A stretch of DNA of 64,000 nucleotides from Gemmobacter aquarius (GCF_003060865.1 NZ_CP028918.1:2468001-2532000); one strand, 5' to 3'; counted from the stretch's first letter, positions 1 to 8,010 are shown. The notes: generated by a model not told the origin, from the letters alone. Numbers and translations are program-made.

Positions 1-764
1 TCCTCGCGAAACCGCGACGAAAGCGCCCGCGCCGCCTGCGCCAGCAATACCATGTCGATGCCCACCGCCGTAAAGGTCGTGCCCCACTCCATGCAGCGCC
101 GCGCGAAATCGAGGTCGGTCGTCAAAATGCCCGCCGGAAGCCCCGCATCGCGGATCGCATGGATCGCCCGCTCGACCATCGCCACCACGTCAGGATGGCC
201 CATATTTCCGACATGCCCCATCGAGGCCGCCAGATCGGCAGGCCCGATGAACAGCGCGTCAACCCCGTCAACCCGCGCGATCTCGGCGATACGGTCTACC
301 GCCTCGGCCGTTTCGATCTGCAGGATCAGGCACAGTTCCTCTTCCGCCTTGCGGTGGTAATCCGGCACCGTCTGGAACACCGAAGCCCGCATCATCCCCG
401 CCACGCCCCGCACCCCGCGTGGCGCATAGCGGATTGCATCGACAGCCGCCTTTGCCTCGAAAGCGTTCTGCACATAGGGAATAAGCAAGGTCTGCGCGCC
501 GAAATCCAGAAGCCGCTTGATCAGCACCTTGTCGTTGTTCGCAGGCCGCACCACCGCATGTGTGCGATAGGGCGCCATCGCCTGCAACATGGGCAGCGTG
601 TCGGGAATGTCGGTCAGCGCGTGTTCGGTGTCGATCACAACCCAATCATAACCACAGGTCGCAAGCATCTCGGCCGTAAGCGAGCCGGGAATGGAATTCC
701 ACAGGCCGATCTGCTGGCGTCCGGCCTTCAGCGCCTGTTTGAAACGGTTCTTGGGCAACATCAT
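1..764 (-). CDS. HpcH/HpaI-family aldolase (3' end outside window)
   Basis: Class II, metal-dependent aldolase of the HpcH/HpaI (2-keto-3-deoxy acid) family, which cleaves 2-keto-4-hydroxy acids to pyruvate or an analogue plus an aldehyde. The 254 readable residues show the family landmarks: IDTEHAL at 44-50, the substrate Arg in VVRPANND (R73), the metal ligand Glu in LQIETAEA (E151) and the metal ligand Asp in IGPADLAA (D177). The frame is open to base 1, so the C-terminus is missing. The start at 764 makes an ATGA overlap with the aroQ stop, so the two genes are translationally linked in one minus-strand operon. The precise substrate cannot be read from sequence. Confidence 0.9.
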   Translation of the reverse strand, partial: MMLPKNRFKQALKAGRQQIGLWNSIPGSLTAEMLATCGYDWVVIDTEHALTDIPDTLPMLQAMAPYRTHAVVRPANNDKVLIKRLLDFGAQTLLIPYVQNAFEAKAAVDAIRYAPRGVRGVAGMMRASVFQTVPDYHRKAEEELCLILQIETAEAVDRIAEIARVDGVDALFIGPADLAASMGHVGNMGHPDVVAMVERAIHAIRDAGLPAGILTTDLDFARRCMEWGTTFTAVGIDMVLLAQAARALSSRFRE

Positions 765-1201
765 TTGGAAACCAGCGTTTTCATCCGGCGCAGCGCGAGC
801 GCGTAGCCCTCGGTCCCGAAGCCCGCGATCACGCCCTCGGCCCGCAGCGACACATAGGAATGATGCCGGAACGCCTCGCGCCGGTGCACGTTCGAGATAT
901 GCACTTCCAGCACCGGCCCCTCAAAGGCATTGAGCGCATCGAGGATGGCAACCGATGTATGCGTATAGGCGGCCGGATTTATTATGATCCCCGAAGCCTC
1001 GCCGCGCGCCTGATGGATCCAGTCGACAAGCGCGCCCTCGTGGTTCGACTGAAGGAACCGAACCGCAAGACCAAGCTCCTCGGCCAGGGTAGAGCAAGCC
1101 TCGGCAACATCGTCCAGCGTCTCGCGCCCGTAGATTTCGGGCTGGCGCAAGCCAAGCAGGTTCAGGTTGGGTCCATTAAGGACGAAAACGGGTTTCGGCA
1201 C
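761..1201 (-). CDS. aroQ: Type II 3-dehydroquinate dehydratase
   Basis: Dehydrates 3-dehydroquinate to 3-dehydroshikimate in the shikimate pathway; a cytosolic dodecamer in this family. The 146-residue length is normal. Motifs, numbered from the chosen start: [13 protein letters not shown] at 7-18, catalytic Tyr in PEIYG (Y24), SNHEG at 52-56, [10 protein letters not shown] at 75-83, and catalytic His in EVHISN (H101). A GTG start at 1201 is preferred over the ATG at 1225: AGGAAG lies 6 bases upstream of the GTG, and the protein then begins [10 protein letters not shown] as in homologues. The stop overlaps the downstream aldolase start as ATGA. Confidence 0.93.
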   Translation of the reverse strand: MPKPVFVLNGPNLNLLGLRQPEIYGRETLDDVAEACSTLAEELGLAVRFLQSNHEGALVDWIHQARGEASGIIINPAAYTHTSVAILDALNAFEGPVLEVHISNVHRREAFRHHSYVSLRAEGVIAGFGTEGYALALRRMKTLVSK

Positions 1202-1354
1202 GAAAAACTTCCTGAATTCGAGCAATGCCAGACGATAGCGCCCAAGCCTGACCAGTCACAAGGGCCGAGGGCGGATTCTTGCCGGAACGCACGGTTCAGC
1301 GCCTCCGATGTTGCCCAAATCCCGCGCCACCCCTGCGCTGGGCGCTCGACCGTC

Positions 1355-1398
1355 GGTGGGTGAACCCGCGCGCTCCCGCGCGGAACCACCCACCCTAC
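1355..1398 (-). repeat. REP-like palindrome, left of rayT
   Basis: On the minus strand this reads GTAGGGTGGGTGGTTCCGCG, then a GC-rich hairpin loop, then GGTTCACCCACC. It is an inverted, nearly identical copy of the element at 2043-2088 on the other side of the RayT gene. The 5' GTAG tetranucleotide in front of an imperfect hairpin is the hallmark of REP sequences served by RayT transposases. Its outer end runs into the 14-bp tandem repeat starting at 1395. Confidence 0.75.
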
Positions 1399-1459
1399 TC
1401 ACCCCACTCTACTCACCCAACCCTACTCACCCCACTCTACTCACCCCACTCTACTCACC
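1395..1459. repeat. 14-bp tandem repeat, about 4.6 copies
   Basis: Direct repeats of CTACTCACCCCACT start at 1395, 1409, 1423 and 1437, with a partial copy at 1451-1459. The second copy carries two substitutions. The last partial copy supplies the final sense codons and the TAG stop of the RayT gene, so the transposase C-terminus is written by the repeat. The core CTAC is the complement of the REP tetranucleotide GTAG, which suggests the repeat grew by slippage from the REP tail. Confidence 0.85.
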
Positions 1460-1969
1460 GAAGAAGACCGCTTTGCCTGCTCCATCGGCATCCAGACCGG
1501 TCAGCCCCGCCACATCGGCCCTGACAGACCCATACCGCCAATCCTCGGGTCGTTCGACCAGCCCGTGCCGAACCGGATCGAAGCGGCAATAGCCGATGTG
1601 CCGTGCCAGATCGTCGGGCCCGCGGATATGATGCTCCCAGTACCGCCTCTGCCAGATACCCTTCTCGCCCGTCCGTTCCTTGCTTGCCGATCGCGCCTGC
1701 GCGGGCAGGCCATGGGCGAAGCGCCCCTTGATCAATCGCCAGCGCGTTGCGAAATCGGCATCCCCTTCCGGCAGTCGCCAAACCGTGTGCAGATGGTCGG
1801 GCAGAATTACCCAGGCGAGAACCTCGAAAGACCGCTCTGCCCGCGTCTTGCCGACCGCCGACCGTAAACCTGCCAATTCGCGCAGCAGCAGATCGCCACC
1901 CCGCTGCGCGAGCGCAACGGTAAAGAAAACGGTCGCGCCGTTGCGCGAGGGGCGAAGGTAATTCGACAT
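1451..1969 (-). CDS. REP-associated tyrosine transposase (RayT, IS200-like Y1 fold)
   Basis: Single-strand DNA endonuclease of the Y1/HUH superfamily that acts on REP palindromes. The 172 residues carry the metal-binding HUH motif in LPDHLHTVW (H59, H61), the RayT signature IWQRRYWEHHIR at 105-116, and the C-terminal block HIGYCRFDPVRHGLV with a conserved Tyr (Y127) as candidate nucleophile. RayTs are usually single-copy domesticated transposases flanked by their own REPs. Here GTAG-headed palindromes lie on both sides in inverted orientation (1355-1398 and 2043-2088). The stop lies inside the flanking tandem repeat. The frame is intact, so the enzyme may be active. Confidence 0.9.
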   Translation of the reverse strand: MSNYLRPSRNGATVFFTVALAQRGGDLLLRELAGLRSAVGKTRAERSFEVLAWVILPDHLHTVWRLPEGDADFATRWRLIKGRFAHGLPAQARSASKERTGEKGIWQRRYWEHHIRGPDDLARHIGYCRFDPVRHGLVERPEDWRYGSVRADVAGLTGLDADGAGKAVFFGE

Positions 1970-2042
1970 GCAGCAGTGCTGACAGGACCACGTTAACGAA
2001 CCGTTGCCGCGTCACATATTCTGGCTTTGGGTTGCGCGGGAC

Positions 2043-2088
2043 GTAGGGTGGGTGGTTCCGCGCGGCCCACCGCGCGGGTTCACCCACC
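2043..2088 (+). repeat. REP-like palindrome, right of rayT
   Basis: Begins GTAGGGTGGGTGGTTCCGCG, has a short GC loop, then CGCGCGGGTT and CACCCACC, giving a long hairpin. It is the inverted partner of 1355-1398; the two differ mainly in the loop. It lies 74 bases upstream of the RayT start codon. Bases 2089-2223 between it and the metF stop hold nothing I recognise. Confidence 0.75.
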
Positions 2089-2223
2089 GGGGCGAAAAAG
2101 TCGGGCGCCCACCGTTCAATCCTCCATGCCCCACCGCCGGAGTCCAGTACAGCGGTCGGGTCTTTCGGCCGGCGAGCGCCCAGTTCGCCACAAGCTCTCG
2201 GGGAGCGTGGATCGCAAACCCGC

Positions 2224-3093
2224 TCAGGCCACCTTTTCCAAAGCGACCTCGGGCGAGATGCCCAGTGCCCGCACCACTTCGCGCGTCAGATGCGGGCGGT
2301 TCAACGTGTAGAAATGCAGGTCTTCCACCCCGCCCTCGATCAGCCGCGTGCAAAGGCCGGTGCATTGCGTCAGGGCAAGCAACTCCTCGCGCCCGTCGCG
2401 CGCTGCCAGACGGAACGCCTCGTCCAGGGCGCCGGGCACCTGCGCGCCGCAACGGGCTGCGAATTTCCGTGTCCCGTCCCAGCTGACGATCGGCAAAATC
2501 CCCGGAATCACCGGAGCATCGATCCCGGCCTTCACGCAGGCATCGCGGAAACGAAAGAACGTGTCGGCATTGAAGAAGAACTGCGTGATGGCACTCGTGG
2601 CGCCCGCATCGATCTTGCGCTTGAGCCAGGTCACGTCGGCCAGGGGGTCAGCCGCATCGGGATGCGGTTCGGGATAGGCCCCCACGCGGATCTTGAACTT
2701 GCCGGTCTTCGCCAGCGCCTCGACCAACTCGACCGACGAGGCAAACCCCTCGGGGTGCGGCGCAAAACGGCTGGCACCCTTGGGCGCGTCGCCGCGCAAG
2801 GCCACGATCTCGGTCACGCCCACCGCGGCGTAGCTTTCCGCGATTTCCAGCGTCTCGGCCTTGGTCGCATCGACGCAGGTCAGATGCGCGGCAACGTTCA
2901 ACCCGTAATTCCGGCCGATCGTCGCCACCGCGTCATGCGTCAACTTCCGCGTCGTCCCGCCCGCGCCATAGGTGACCGACGAGAACGCCGGCTTCAGCGG
3001 AGCAAGCATCTGCACCGTCTCCCACAGCCGGAACGACGCATCCAAGGTCTGCGGCGGAAAGAATTCGAAACTGATACGCGGTGTGACGGTCAT
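2224..3093 (-). CDS. metF: 5,10-methylenetetrahydrofolate reductase
   Basis: FAD-dependent reduction of 5,10-methylene-THF to 5-methyl-THF, the methyl donor for methionine synthesis. The 289 residues are full length for bacterial MetF. Landmarks: SFEFFPPQT at 8-16 (catalytic Glu), SVTYGAGG near 39-46, HLTCVD near 70-75, LRGDAPKG near 98-105 (FAD site), KRKIDAGATSAITQFFF near 157-173 and the C-terminal LHFYTLNR. It is divergent from the metR-like regulator across a 94-bp intergenic region, the usual arrangement for MetR-controlled metF. Confidence 0.96.
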   Translation of the reverse strand: MTVTPRISFEFFPPQTLDASFRLWETVQMLAPLKPAFSSVTYGAGGTTRKLTHDAVATIGRNYGLNVAAHLTCVDATKAETLEIAESYAAVGVTEIVALRGDAPKGASRFAPHPEGFASSVELVEALAKTGKFKIRVGAYPEPHPDAADPLADVTWLKRKIDAGATSAITQFFFNADTFFRFRDACVKAGIDAPVIPGILPIVSWDGTRKFAARCGAQVPGALDEAFRLAARDGREELLALTQCTGLCTRLIEGGVEDLHFYTLNRPHLTREVVRALGISPEVALEKVA

Positions 3094-3137
3094 TGCAGGT
3101 CTCCTCGTGTTGACCCCTTGTCCCAGATCACGGCTTG

Positions 3138-3150
3138 TGAGACAAATTCA
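3138..3150. promoter_or_regulatory. Candidate MetR (LysR-type) operator
   Basis: TGAG-N5-TTCA in the metF/metR divergent region, one base off the enterobacterial MetR box TGAA-N5-TTCA. The surrounding 3138-3180 stretch is locally AT-rich (TTCATAATATACATATTCATC) and includes a second ATTCAT half-site about 20 bases away. Inferred from position and motif only. Confidence 0.5.
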
Positions 3151-3187
3151 TAATATACATATTCATCATGAGATCGGCGCATAATCC

Positions 3188-4093
3188 ATGCATCTCGAGT
3201 TCCGCCACCTCCGCACCATCCGCGCCATCCATCAGGCGGGCGGCCTCGCCCGCGCTGCCGACATCCTGAACATGACGCAAAGCGCACTGTCGCATCAGGT
3301 CAAAGGGCTGGAAGATCAGGCAGGGGTCGAACTTTTCGTCCGCCGCGCCAAACCGCTTCGCCTTTCGGCGGCGGGCCTTCGCATGCTGAAACTCGCCGAA
3401 CGCATCCTGCCCGAGATCGACGCGCTGGAAGAGGAATTCCGCGCGCTGAAATCCGGCAAGACCGGCCGTTTGCACATCGCCATCGAATGTCACGCCTGTT
3501 TCGAATGGCTGTTCATGGTGCTGGAACTCTTCCGCCACGCCTGGCCGGACATCGATGTCGACATCCGCGCAGGCCTTGCCTTCGACGCCCTCCCCGCCCT
3601 CTTGCGCGAAGAGGTCGACCTCGTCATATCGTCCGACCCCTCCAAAATCGACGGCGTCACCTTCAACCCGCTTTTCGATTACCACCCCACGTTCGTGGCC
3701 GCCAAGGACCACCCGCTGGCAAGCAAAGACAGGATCACCGCCGAAGACTTCCGCGACGAAATCCTGATCACCTACCCCGTCACCCGTGACCGTCTCGACA
3801 TCTTCACCGAACTTCTCACCCCCGCCCGGGTCGAACCGCGCGGCCAGAGGCAGGTCGAACTGACCGCCGTTATCCTGATGCTCGTCGCCTCCAACCGCGG
3901 CGTGTCGGTGCTGCCCGACTGGGTGCTGCGCGATATCCGCACCAGCAGCGACTACATCACGCGGCCCCTCGGCCCGCAGACCGTGACCAAACGGCTTTAC
4001 GCAGCCACCCGCGCGGAAGATGCGACGAAACCCTTCATGGCGCATTTCCTGCGTCTGGGCCGCAGCGAACCCGTGAAACTCCAGCGCGGCTGA
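3188..4093 (+). CDS. metR: LysR-family transcriptional regulator, MetR-like
   Basis: Activator of methionine and one-carbon genes that uses homocysteine as co-effector in characterised MetR proteins. The 301 residues have an N-terminal winged HTH (about 1-60, with RAADILNMTQSALSHQVKGLE as the recognition region) and a LysR substrate-binding domain from about 90. The ligand-domain block IECHACFEWLF at 98-108 is typical of MetR rather than generic LysR proteins. Divergent from metF, which supports the assignment. The downstream hairpin at 4103-4123 and the following repeat copy lie between this gene and the convergent adenylation-enzyme gene. Confidence 0.88.
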   Translation: MHLEFRHLRTIRAIHQAGGLARAADILNMTQSALSHQVKGLEDQAGVELFVRRAKPLRLSAAGLRMLKLAERILPEIDALEEEFRALKSGKTGRLHIAIECHACFEWLFMVLELFRHAWPDIDVDIRAGLAFDALPALLREEVDLVISSDPSKIDGVTFNPLFDYHPTFVAAKDHPLASKDRITAEDFRDEILITYPVTRDRLDIFTELLTPARVEPRGQRQVELTAVILMLVASNRGVSVLPDWVLRDIRTSSDYITRPLGPQTVTKRLYAATRAEDATKPFMAHFLRLGRSEPVKLQRG

Positions 4094-4102
4094 CCCGGCG
4101 CA

Positions 4103-4150
4103 AGCGGGGGTTCACCCCCGCACCCCCAGAGTATTTTTGCAAGGATGAAA
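4103..4150 (+). repeat. 3'-end repeat element, copy 1 (hairpin plus GAGTATTT motif)
   Basis: Directly after metR: a GC hairpin (GCGGGGGTTCACCCCCGC core) followed by CCCAGAGTATTTTTGCAAGGATGAAA. The same two-part layout recurs downstream of many genes here (7602, 31155, 40590, 45961, 50664, 60798, 61781). The orientation matches the upstream gene. The opposite-strand gene (stop at 4112) runs through this copy, so its last residues are encoded by the repeat. Confidence 0.8.
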
Positions 4151-6667
4151 CAGCGAGGACGGTTTTGCCCAAAGCGCCAGCAGGGCACGCTGGGCAGCAA
4201 ATGCCGCAAGCCCAAGCGCGACGCCGCCCGAAATCGACAAGGCCGAGAACACCCACCCCGGCAGGTCGGCAGCAAAGGGCGCGAGCATCAGGTTCGGCAC
4301 GAACCGGTGGGTCAGGTAGATCAGGTAACTGGCGCCTGCGACCGCAAGCACGGGCCGCACCAGCGCGTGCGGCAGGCGCATCTGCGGCAGGTAGAGGAGC
4401 AGCGCCAGCACGCCCAGCACCGTGCCGTATTTCGTCCAAGACCCGTACCAGTTGCCCCCCCAATAGGCGACCGAGGCAAGCACCGGCACCGCCAGAGCCA
4501 GCACCATAACCCGCCGCCTGCGCGTATCGGCCAATGCCACGAGCCAGCCGAGGGCCGCCAGATAAAGCACCCAGGCCAGCGTAAAGATGCGCTGCCCGCC
4601 GATATCCCAGACCAGCGGAAAGCCGAAGCGCAGCGCCATAGCCCCGCCCAGCAACCACAACCCGAAGCGGAACGGATCACGCCCGACCAGCCGCCGCACG
4701 GGCGGCAGCAGCACCAGCCCCGCAAACAGCACGAACATCTGCGCGAAGGCCTCGACGAACCAGTAAAGAAACGGCAACCGGTCAAAAGTCGCAGGTGCAC
4801 CGATCCCGAAGTTCGACACCAGCAGCGCCGACCCCAAGGGCACTTGCCCCCAAGCCAGCGCATAACCCGCAACGATCAGGTAATAGGGCACCAGCACCCG
4901 CAGCAGGGGACGCAGCATATGCCGCACGTTGCCCGCAGCCATCGCCTGCCGCTGGAACCGCGCCAGCATCAGCCCGACCAGCACCACCATGACGGCAGCC
5001 CCGCCATAAAGCGGCCAAAGCGTCTCGTGCGAAACCACCACCGCCAGCACCGCAAGCGCCCGCATAACCAGCGCCGTGTCGACCGAAGCGCGGTCCGGCT
5101 TGGGAGCATCCTCCAGCGCCACCAGATCGCGCAGCGCCATCGCCTCCCATCCCTTTGGCAAATGGCCAAGCCGCTGCTCGAGCAAAATCGCCGCCTCCAC
5201 GTGCCGTAGCGAATCGCCGCCCAGCGCCGCGAAACTGTCGCGCGGTTGCACAGGTTGCGGATGAAATATCCGGGCGAAGGCCCGCGCCAAACCAGCCTCG
5301 TCCCGGTCCGAACCGATCTTGCGAGCCGCGCCGTAATCGACCTTGCCGTTCGCCAGCCTTGGCAGCGCCGCCACATGCCGCACGGTCACATGGCGCGCCG
5401 TCAGGCCGGTCAATGCCGCGACCGCAGCTGCGACATCGCCCGCCCCCTCGGCCAGCACGCACAGGCCCGCATCATCGCCGTCCACCGCCGCCACGATGCC
5501 CCGCTCGGCCAACCCGGCCTCGACCGCATCATGCCCGATCCGCAAACCCGCAATCTTGGACATGCGCTTCGCCCGCCCGACGATGCGGAACATCCCGTCC
5601 GCGTCCTGCACCGCAAGATCGCCGGTCGCCAAAGCCGTCACCTCGGCCCCGCGCGCGAAATCGGCGCGGGTCGTGGCATAGCCCATCATCACGCCCGGCC
5701 CGTCATAGACCAGCTCTCCCCCGCGCAGCCACAAGCGCCCCCCCGGGACGGGCACGCCGATCACCCCAGGGCGGTCCTCGACCAGCGCCCGCCCGGGCGG
5801 AACATAGGCGATCCGCGCCGTGGCCTCGGTCTGGCCATACATCGCAAAGAACCGCCCGCCCCGGCCGGCCATCGCAGACGCAGCCTCGTGCATCCGCTCG
5901 ACCGGCAGGGCACCTCCCGCAACGGTCAGGGTCTTCAGGTCGGGCAGGTTTTCCGCAGCAAAGCCGATCCGCGACAAGACCTCGTACCCGTGCGGCACCG
6001 TCGCAAGACTGCTCGCCCGCACCGCCCGCAATCCGTCAAGAAACCCGGCAGCCATCAATCCCCCCTCGGCCAGCCAGACCGAAGCCCCGACCGAGAGATG
6101 CGAATTGAGAACCGAAAGCCCGTAGGAATAGTGCATCGGCAGGACCAGCGCCGCCCGCTCGTCCCCCTTCAACCCGAGGTATTGCACAATCGCCGCCGCG
6201 TTCTCCTCGACCGCCCGCGCCGCAAGCCGTACCGCCTTGCCATGCCCCGTGCTGCCCGATGTCGTCAGCACCAGCGCAAGGTCCGGATGCAGCGCCCCCG
6301 CCCCCGCCCCGCGCCCGTCGATCAGCAACCGCCACCGCCCGCCCTGCCGCGCATAGGTCGCATCCGGCGCAAAGCGGGCGCGGAACGCCGCGACCTCGTC
6401 GCTTGCAGCCAGCGCCACGGCATGCCCCGCCGCCAAGGCACCGACATAAGCGGCCACGAACTCGACCGCCGGGGCCGCCTCCAGAAGAACCAGCTTCCGC
6501 TCCACCCCGAGCCGCGCCGCAAAGGCATCGGCACGCCCGGCCAAGGCGGCATAGCTCACTTCACCGCTCTTGGTGACCAAAGCCACGGCATCGCCAAAAC
6601 GCCGCAACCCGCTTGCAAATGCAGGCGGTCTGGAAACGGCGGCTTCTGGCGCGACAGCTCTGTTCAT
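4112..6667 (-). CDS. Adenylation enzyme - acyl carrier - membrane acyltransferase fusion
   Basis: 851-residue three-part protein. Residues about 15-450: AMP-binding (ANL) domain with P-loop LTTSGSTGHGK at 134-144, YGQTEAT at 277-283, TGD at 348-350 and the C-terminal lysine in NGKVD (K442). Residues about 455-520: carrier domain with the phosphopantetheine site GGDSL (Ser 486). Residues about 527-840: about ten membrane segments opening with VMRALAVLAVVVSHE, the start of acyltransferase-3 (OafA-type) domains with its conserved His. Inferred role: activate a carboxylic or amino acid, load it on the carrier and transfer it across or onto an envelope substrate. The start is ATG 6667; the upstream in-frame TTG (6691) lies in the promoter. 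The last residues (HPCKNTLGVRG) are encoded by a repeat element. Confidence 0.82.
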   Translation of the reverse strand: MNRAVAPEAAVSRPPAFASGLRRFGDAVALVTKSGEVSYAALAGRADAFAARLGVERKLVLLEAAPAVEFVAAYVGALAAGHAVALAASDEVAAFRARFAPDATYARQGGRWRLLIDGRGAGAGALHPDLALVLTTSGSTGHGKAVRLAARAVEENAAAIVQYLGLKGDERAALVLPMHYSYGLSVLNSHLSVGASVWLAEGGLMAAGFLDGLRAVRASSLATVPHGYEVLSRIGFAAENLPDLKTLTVAGGALPVERMHEAASAMAGRGGRFFAMYGQTEATARIAYVPPGRALVEDRPGVIGVPVPGGRLWLRGGELVYDGPGVMMGYATTRADFARGAEVTALATGDLAVQDADGMFRIVGRAKRMSKIAGLRIGHDAVEAGLAERGIVAAVDGDDAGLCVLAEGAGDVAAAVAALTGLTARHVTVRHVAALPRLANGKVDYGAARKIGSDRDEAGLARAFARIFHPQPVQPRDSFAALGGDSLRHVEAAILLEQRLGHLPKGWEAMALRDLVALEDAPKPDRASVDTALVMRALAVLAVVVSHETLWPLYGGAAVMVVLVGLMLARFQRQAMAAGNVRHMLRPLLRVLVPYYLIVAGYALAWGQVPLGSALLVSNFGIGAPATFDRLPFLYWFVEAFAQMFVLFAGLVLLPPVRRLVGRDPFRFGLWLLGGAMALRFGFPLVWDIGGQRIFTLAWVLYLAALGWLVALADTRRRRVMVLALAVPVLASVAYWGGNWYGSWTKYGTVLGVLALLLYLPQMRLPHALVRPVLAVAGASYLIYLTHRFVPNLMLAPFAADLPGWVFSALSISGGVALGLAAFAAQRALLALWAKPSSLFHPCKNTLGVRG

Positions 6668-6677
6668 CCGCAAGGCG

Positions 6678-6704
6678 ATTATAATGGCCAAGTGTTTTAG
6701 TCAA
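6678..6704 (-). promoter_or_regulatory. Near-consensus sigma-70 promoter of the adenylation/acyltransferase gene
   Basis: On the minus strand TTGACT (6704-6699) is followed after 15 bases by TATAAT (6683-6678), a perfect -10 hexamer. The ATG at 6667 begins 10 bases after TATAAT, so the transcript would start at or next to the start codon. This implies a leaderless mRNA and rules out translation from the in-frame TTG at 6691. No Shine-Dalgarno precedes the ATG, which fits. Confidence 0.7.
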
Positions 6705-6798
6705 CAAATATCCATTGCCGCCTTCCCCCTTTCCTTCCCCGCGTCCCCCGTGTAATGCCCCCGCTTCGTATCCCGCCAAACCGACCGGAGCCCTTCCC

Positions 6799-7587
6799 AT
6801 GCAAGGCAGCGCCAACCTCAACCTGATGATCAAGGCCGCCCGCAAGGCTGGCCGCAGCCTCGTCAAGGATTTCCGCGAAGTCGAGAACCTTCAGGTTTCC
6901 TCCAAGGGACCGGGCGATTTCGTCACCAAGGCAGATCGCGAAGCGGAACGCATCATCAAGGAAGACCTGCTCGGCGCCCGCCCGACATACGGCTGGCTGG
7001 GCGAGGAAACCGGCGAAACCGACGGCGCCGACCCGACCCGCCGCTGGATCGTCGACCCGCTCGACGGCACCACAAACTTCCTGCACGGCATGCCGCATTG
7101 GGCCGTGTCGATCGCGCTGGAACACAAGGGCGAAATCGTCTCGGCCGTGGTGTTCGACGCCGCCAAGGACGAAATGTTCTGGGCTGAAAAAGGCGCAGGC
7201 GCATGGCTCAACGACAGCCGCATGCGCGTATCGGGCCGCCGCAACATGGTGGACGCCGTCTTTGCCACCGGCGTGCCTTTCGGTGCGAAATCCACCCTGC
7301 CCGCCACGCTGCAAGACCTCGCCCGTCTGATGCCCGCCTGCGCGGGTGTGCGCCGCTGGGGGGCAGCCTCGCTCGACCTCGCCTATGTCGCCGCAGGCCG
7401 CTACGATGGCTATTGGGAGCGTGAGCTCAAAGCGTGGGACATCGCAGCAGGCCTGCTGCTGGTCAAAGAGGCAGGCGGCTTCGTCTCGGCCATCCGCGAA
7501 GGCGACGAACCGCTCGTCAAGGGCGCGATCCTCTGCGCCAACGAACCCCTGTTCGACCCCTTCCGCAAAATCATCCGCGGCGAATAG
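6799..7587 (+). CDS. suhB: Inositol monophosphatase family protein
   Basis: Mg-dependent phosphomonoesterase of the IMPase/SuhB family; in enterobacteria SuhB also takes part in rRNA antitermination. The 262 residues have the metal site GEE at 68-70, WIVDPLDGTTNF at 83-94 (D86, D89) and the C-terminal WDIAAG with D214. The start at 6799 is chosen because GGAG lies 8 bases upstream and the protein then begins MQGSANLNLM like homologues; an earlier in-frame start would add 28 proline-rich residues. Followed by a terminator-like hairpin and repeat copy 2. A second IMPase relative (hisN type) lies at 40710-41510. Confidence 0.92.
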   Translation: MQGSANLNLMIKAARKAGRSLVKDFREVENLQVSSKGPGDFVTKADREAERIIKEDLLGARPTYGWLGEETGETDGADPTRRWIVDPLDGTTNFLHGMPHWAVSIALEHKGEIVSAVVFDAAKDEMFWAEKGAGAWLNDSRMRVSGRRNMVDAVFATGVPFGAKSTLPATLQDLARLMPACAGVRRWGAASLDLAYVAAGRYDGYWERELKAWDIAAGLLLVKEAGGFVSAIREGDEPLVKGAILCANEPLFDPFRKIIRGE

Positions 7588-7601
7588 CCCCCGGCCAAGG
7601 C

Positions 7602-7690
7602 GGGGGGCTTTGCGCCCCCCGCACGGCCCCGCCCGCGCAAGGGCGCGGCCCGTGCCTCCCCCCCTGCAGGATATTTCCGCAAGCATGAAA
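7602..7690 (+). repeat. 3'-end repeat element, copy 2
   Basis: Downstream of suhB and in its orientation. A strong hairpin GGGGGGC-TTTGC-GCCCCCC at 7602-7620, a second GC hairpin near 7624-7655, then CTGCAGGATATTTCCGCAAGCATGAAA at 7664-7690. The layout is the same as the other copies. The hairpin may act as the suhB terminator. Confidence 0.75.
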
Positions 7691-7740
7691 GTGCGAAACC
7701 CGCGTGCCAGTCCCGCGGGTTCAGAAACATCGCCGGTCTC

Positions 7741-7965
7741 GTGGATCTTCGAATCCATGCCGCCGAAGTGCCGGGCATCTACATCTGCATCTACGACGAC
7801 GACGTCTTCGTTAAGCGCATCCAGCAGCTGCGCGATGACAACGGGCTGGTCGGAAACGTGATGATCTCGGACAATCCGCTATACCCGCCGGTTGTCGTCT
7901 CGGGTCGCGACAACTACAGGCTGCGAATCGTAGGAAAGGTCGCCTTGGTGATGCACGCAGTGTAG
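7741..7965 (+). pseudogene. C-terminal fragment of an S24 (LexA/CI-like) phage repressor
   Basis: The 74 codons from GTG 7741 match the last third of S24 peptidase-type repressors: GIYICIYDDDVFVKRIQQL (the lysine of the Ser-Lys dyad in VKR), MISDNPLYPP and LRIVGKV. The N-terminal HTH and the catalytic serine region are absent. The frame stays open upstream into repeat copy 2, but the residues there do not resemble the family. I read it as a truncated prophage repressor remnant, probably not functional. Confidence 0.65.
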
Positions 7966-8010
7966 AGTGATCCCTGTTCCAATCTCTGTGACTGCCAAAA
8001 GGAATGTAAC

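Noticed and set aside
1395-1459. CRISPR-like array
   Set aside because: Units are 14 bp and directly adjacent with no spacers, so it is a simple tandem repeat.
3094-3187. SAM or SAH riboswitch before metF
   Set aside because: The gap is only 94 bases and shared with a divergent gene; I find no conserved riboswitch core, and the region is explained by a MetR-type operator.
6668-6691. TTG start giving eight extra residues on the adenylation/acyltransferase protein
   Set aside because: The codons overlap the -10 box TATAAT, so they would lie upstream of the transcription start.
5246-6700. Plus-strand open frame opposite the adenylation domain
   Set aside because: Arg/Pro-rich shadow; ANL motifs are all on the minus strand.
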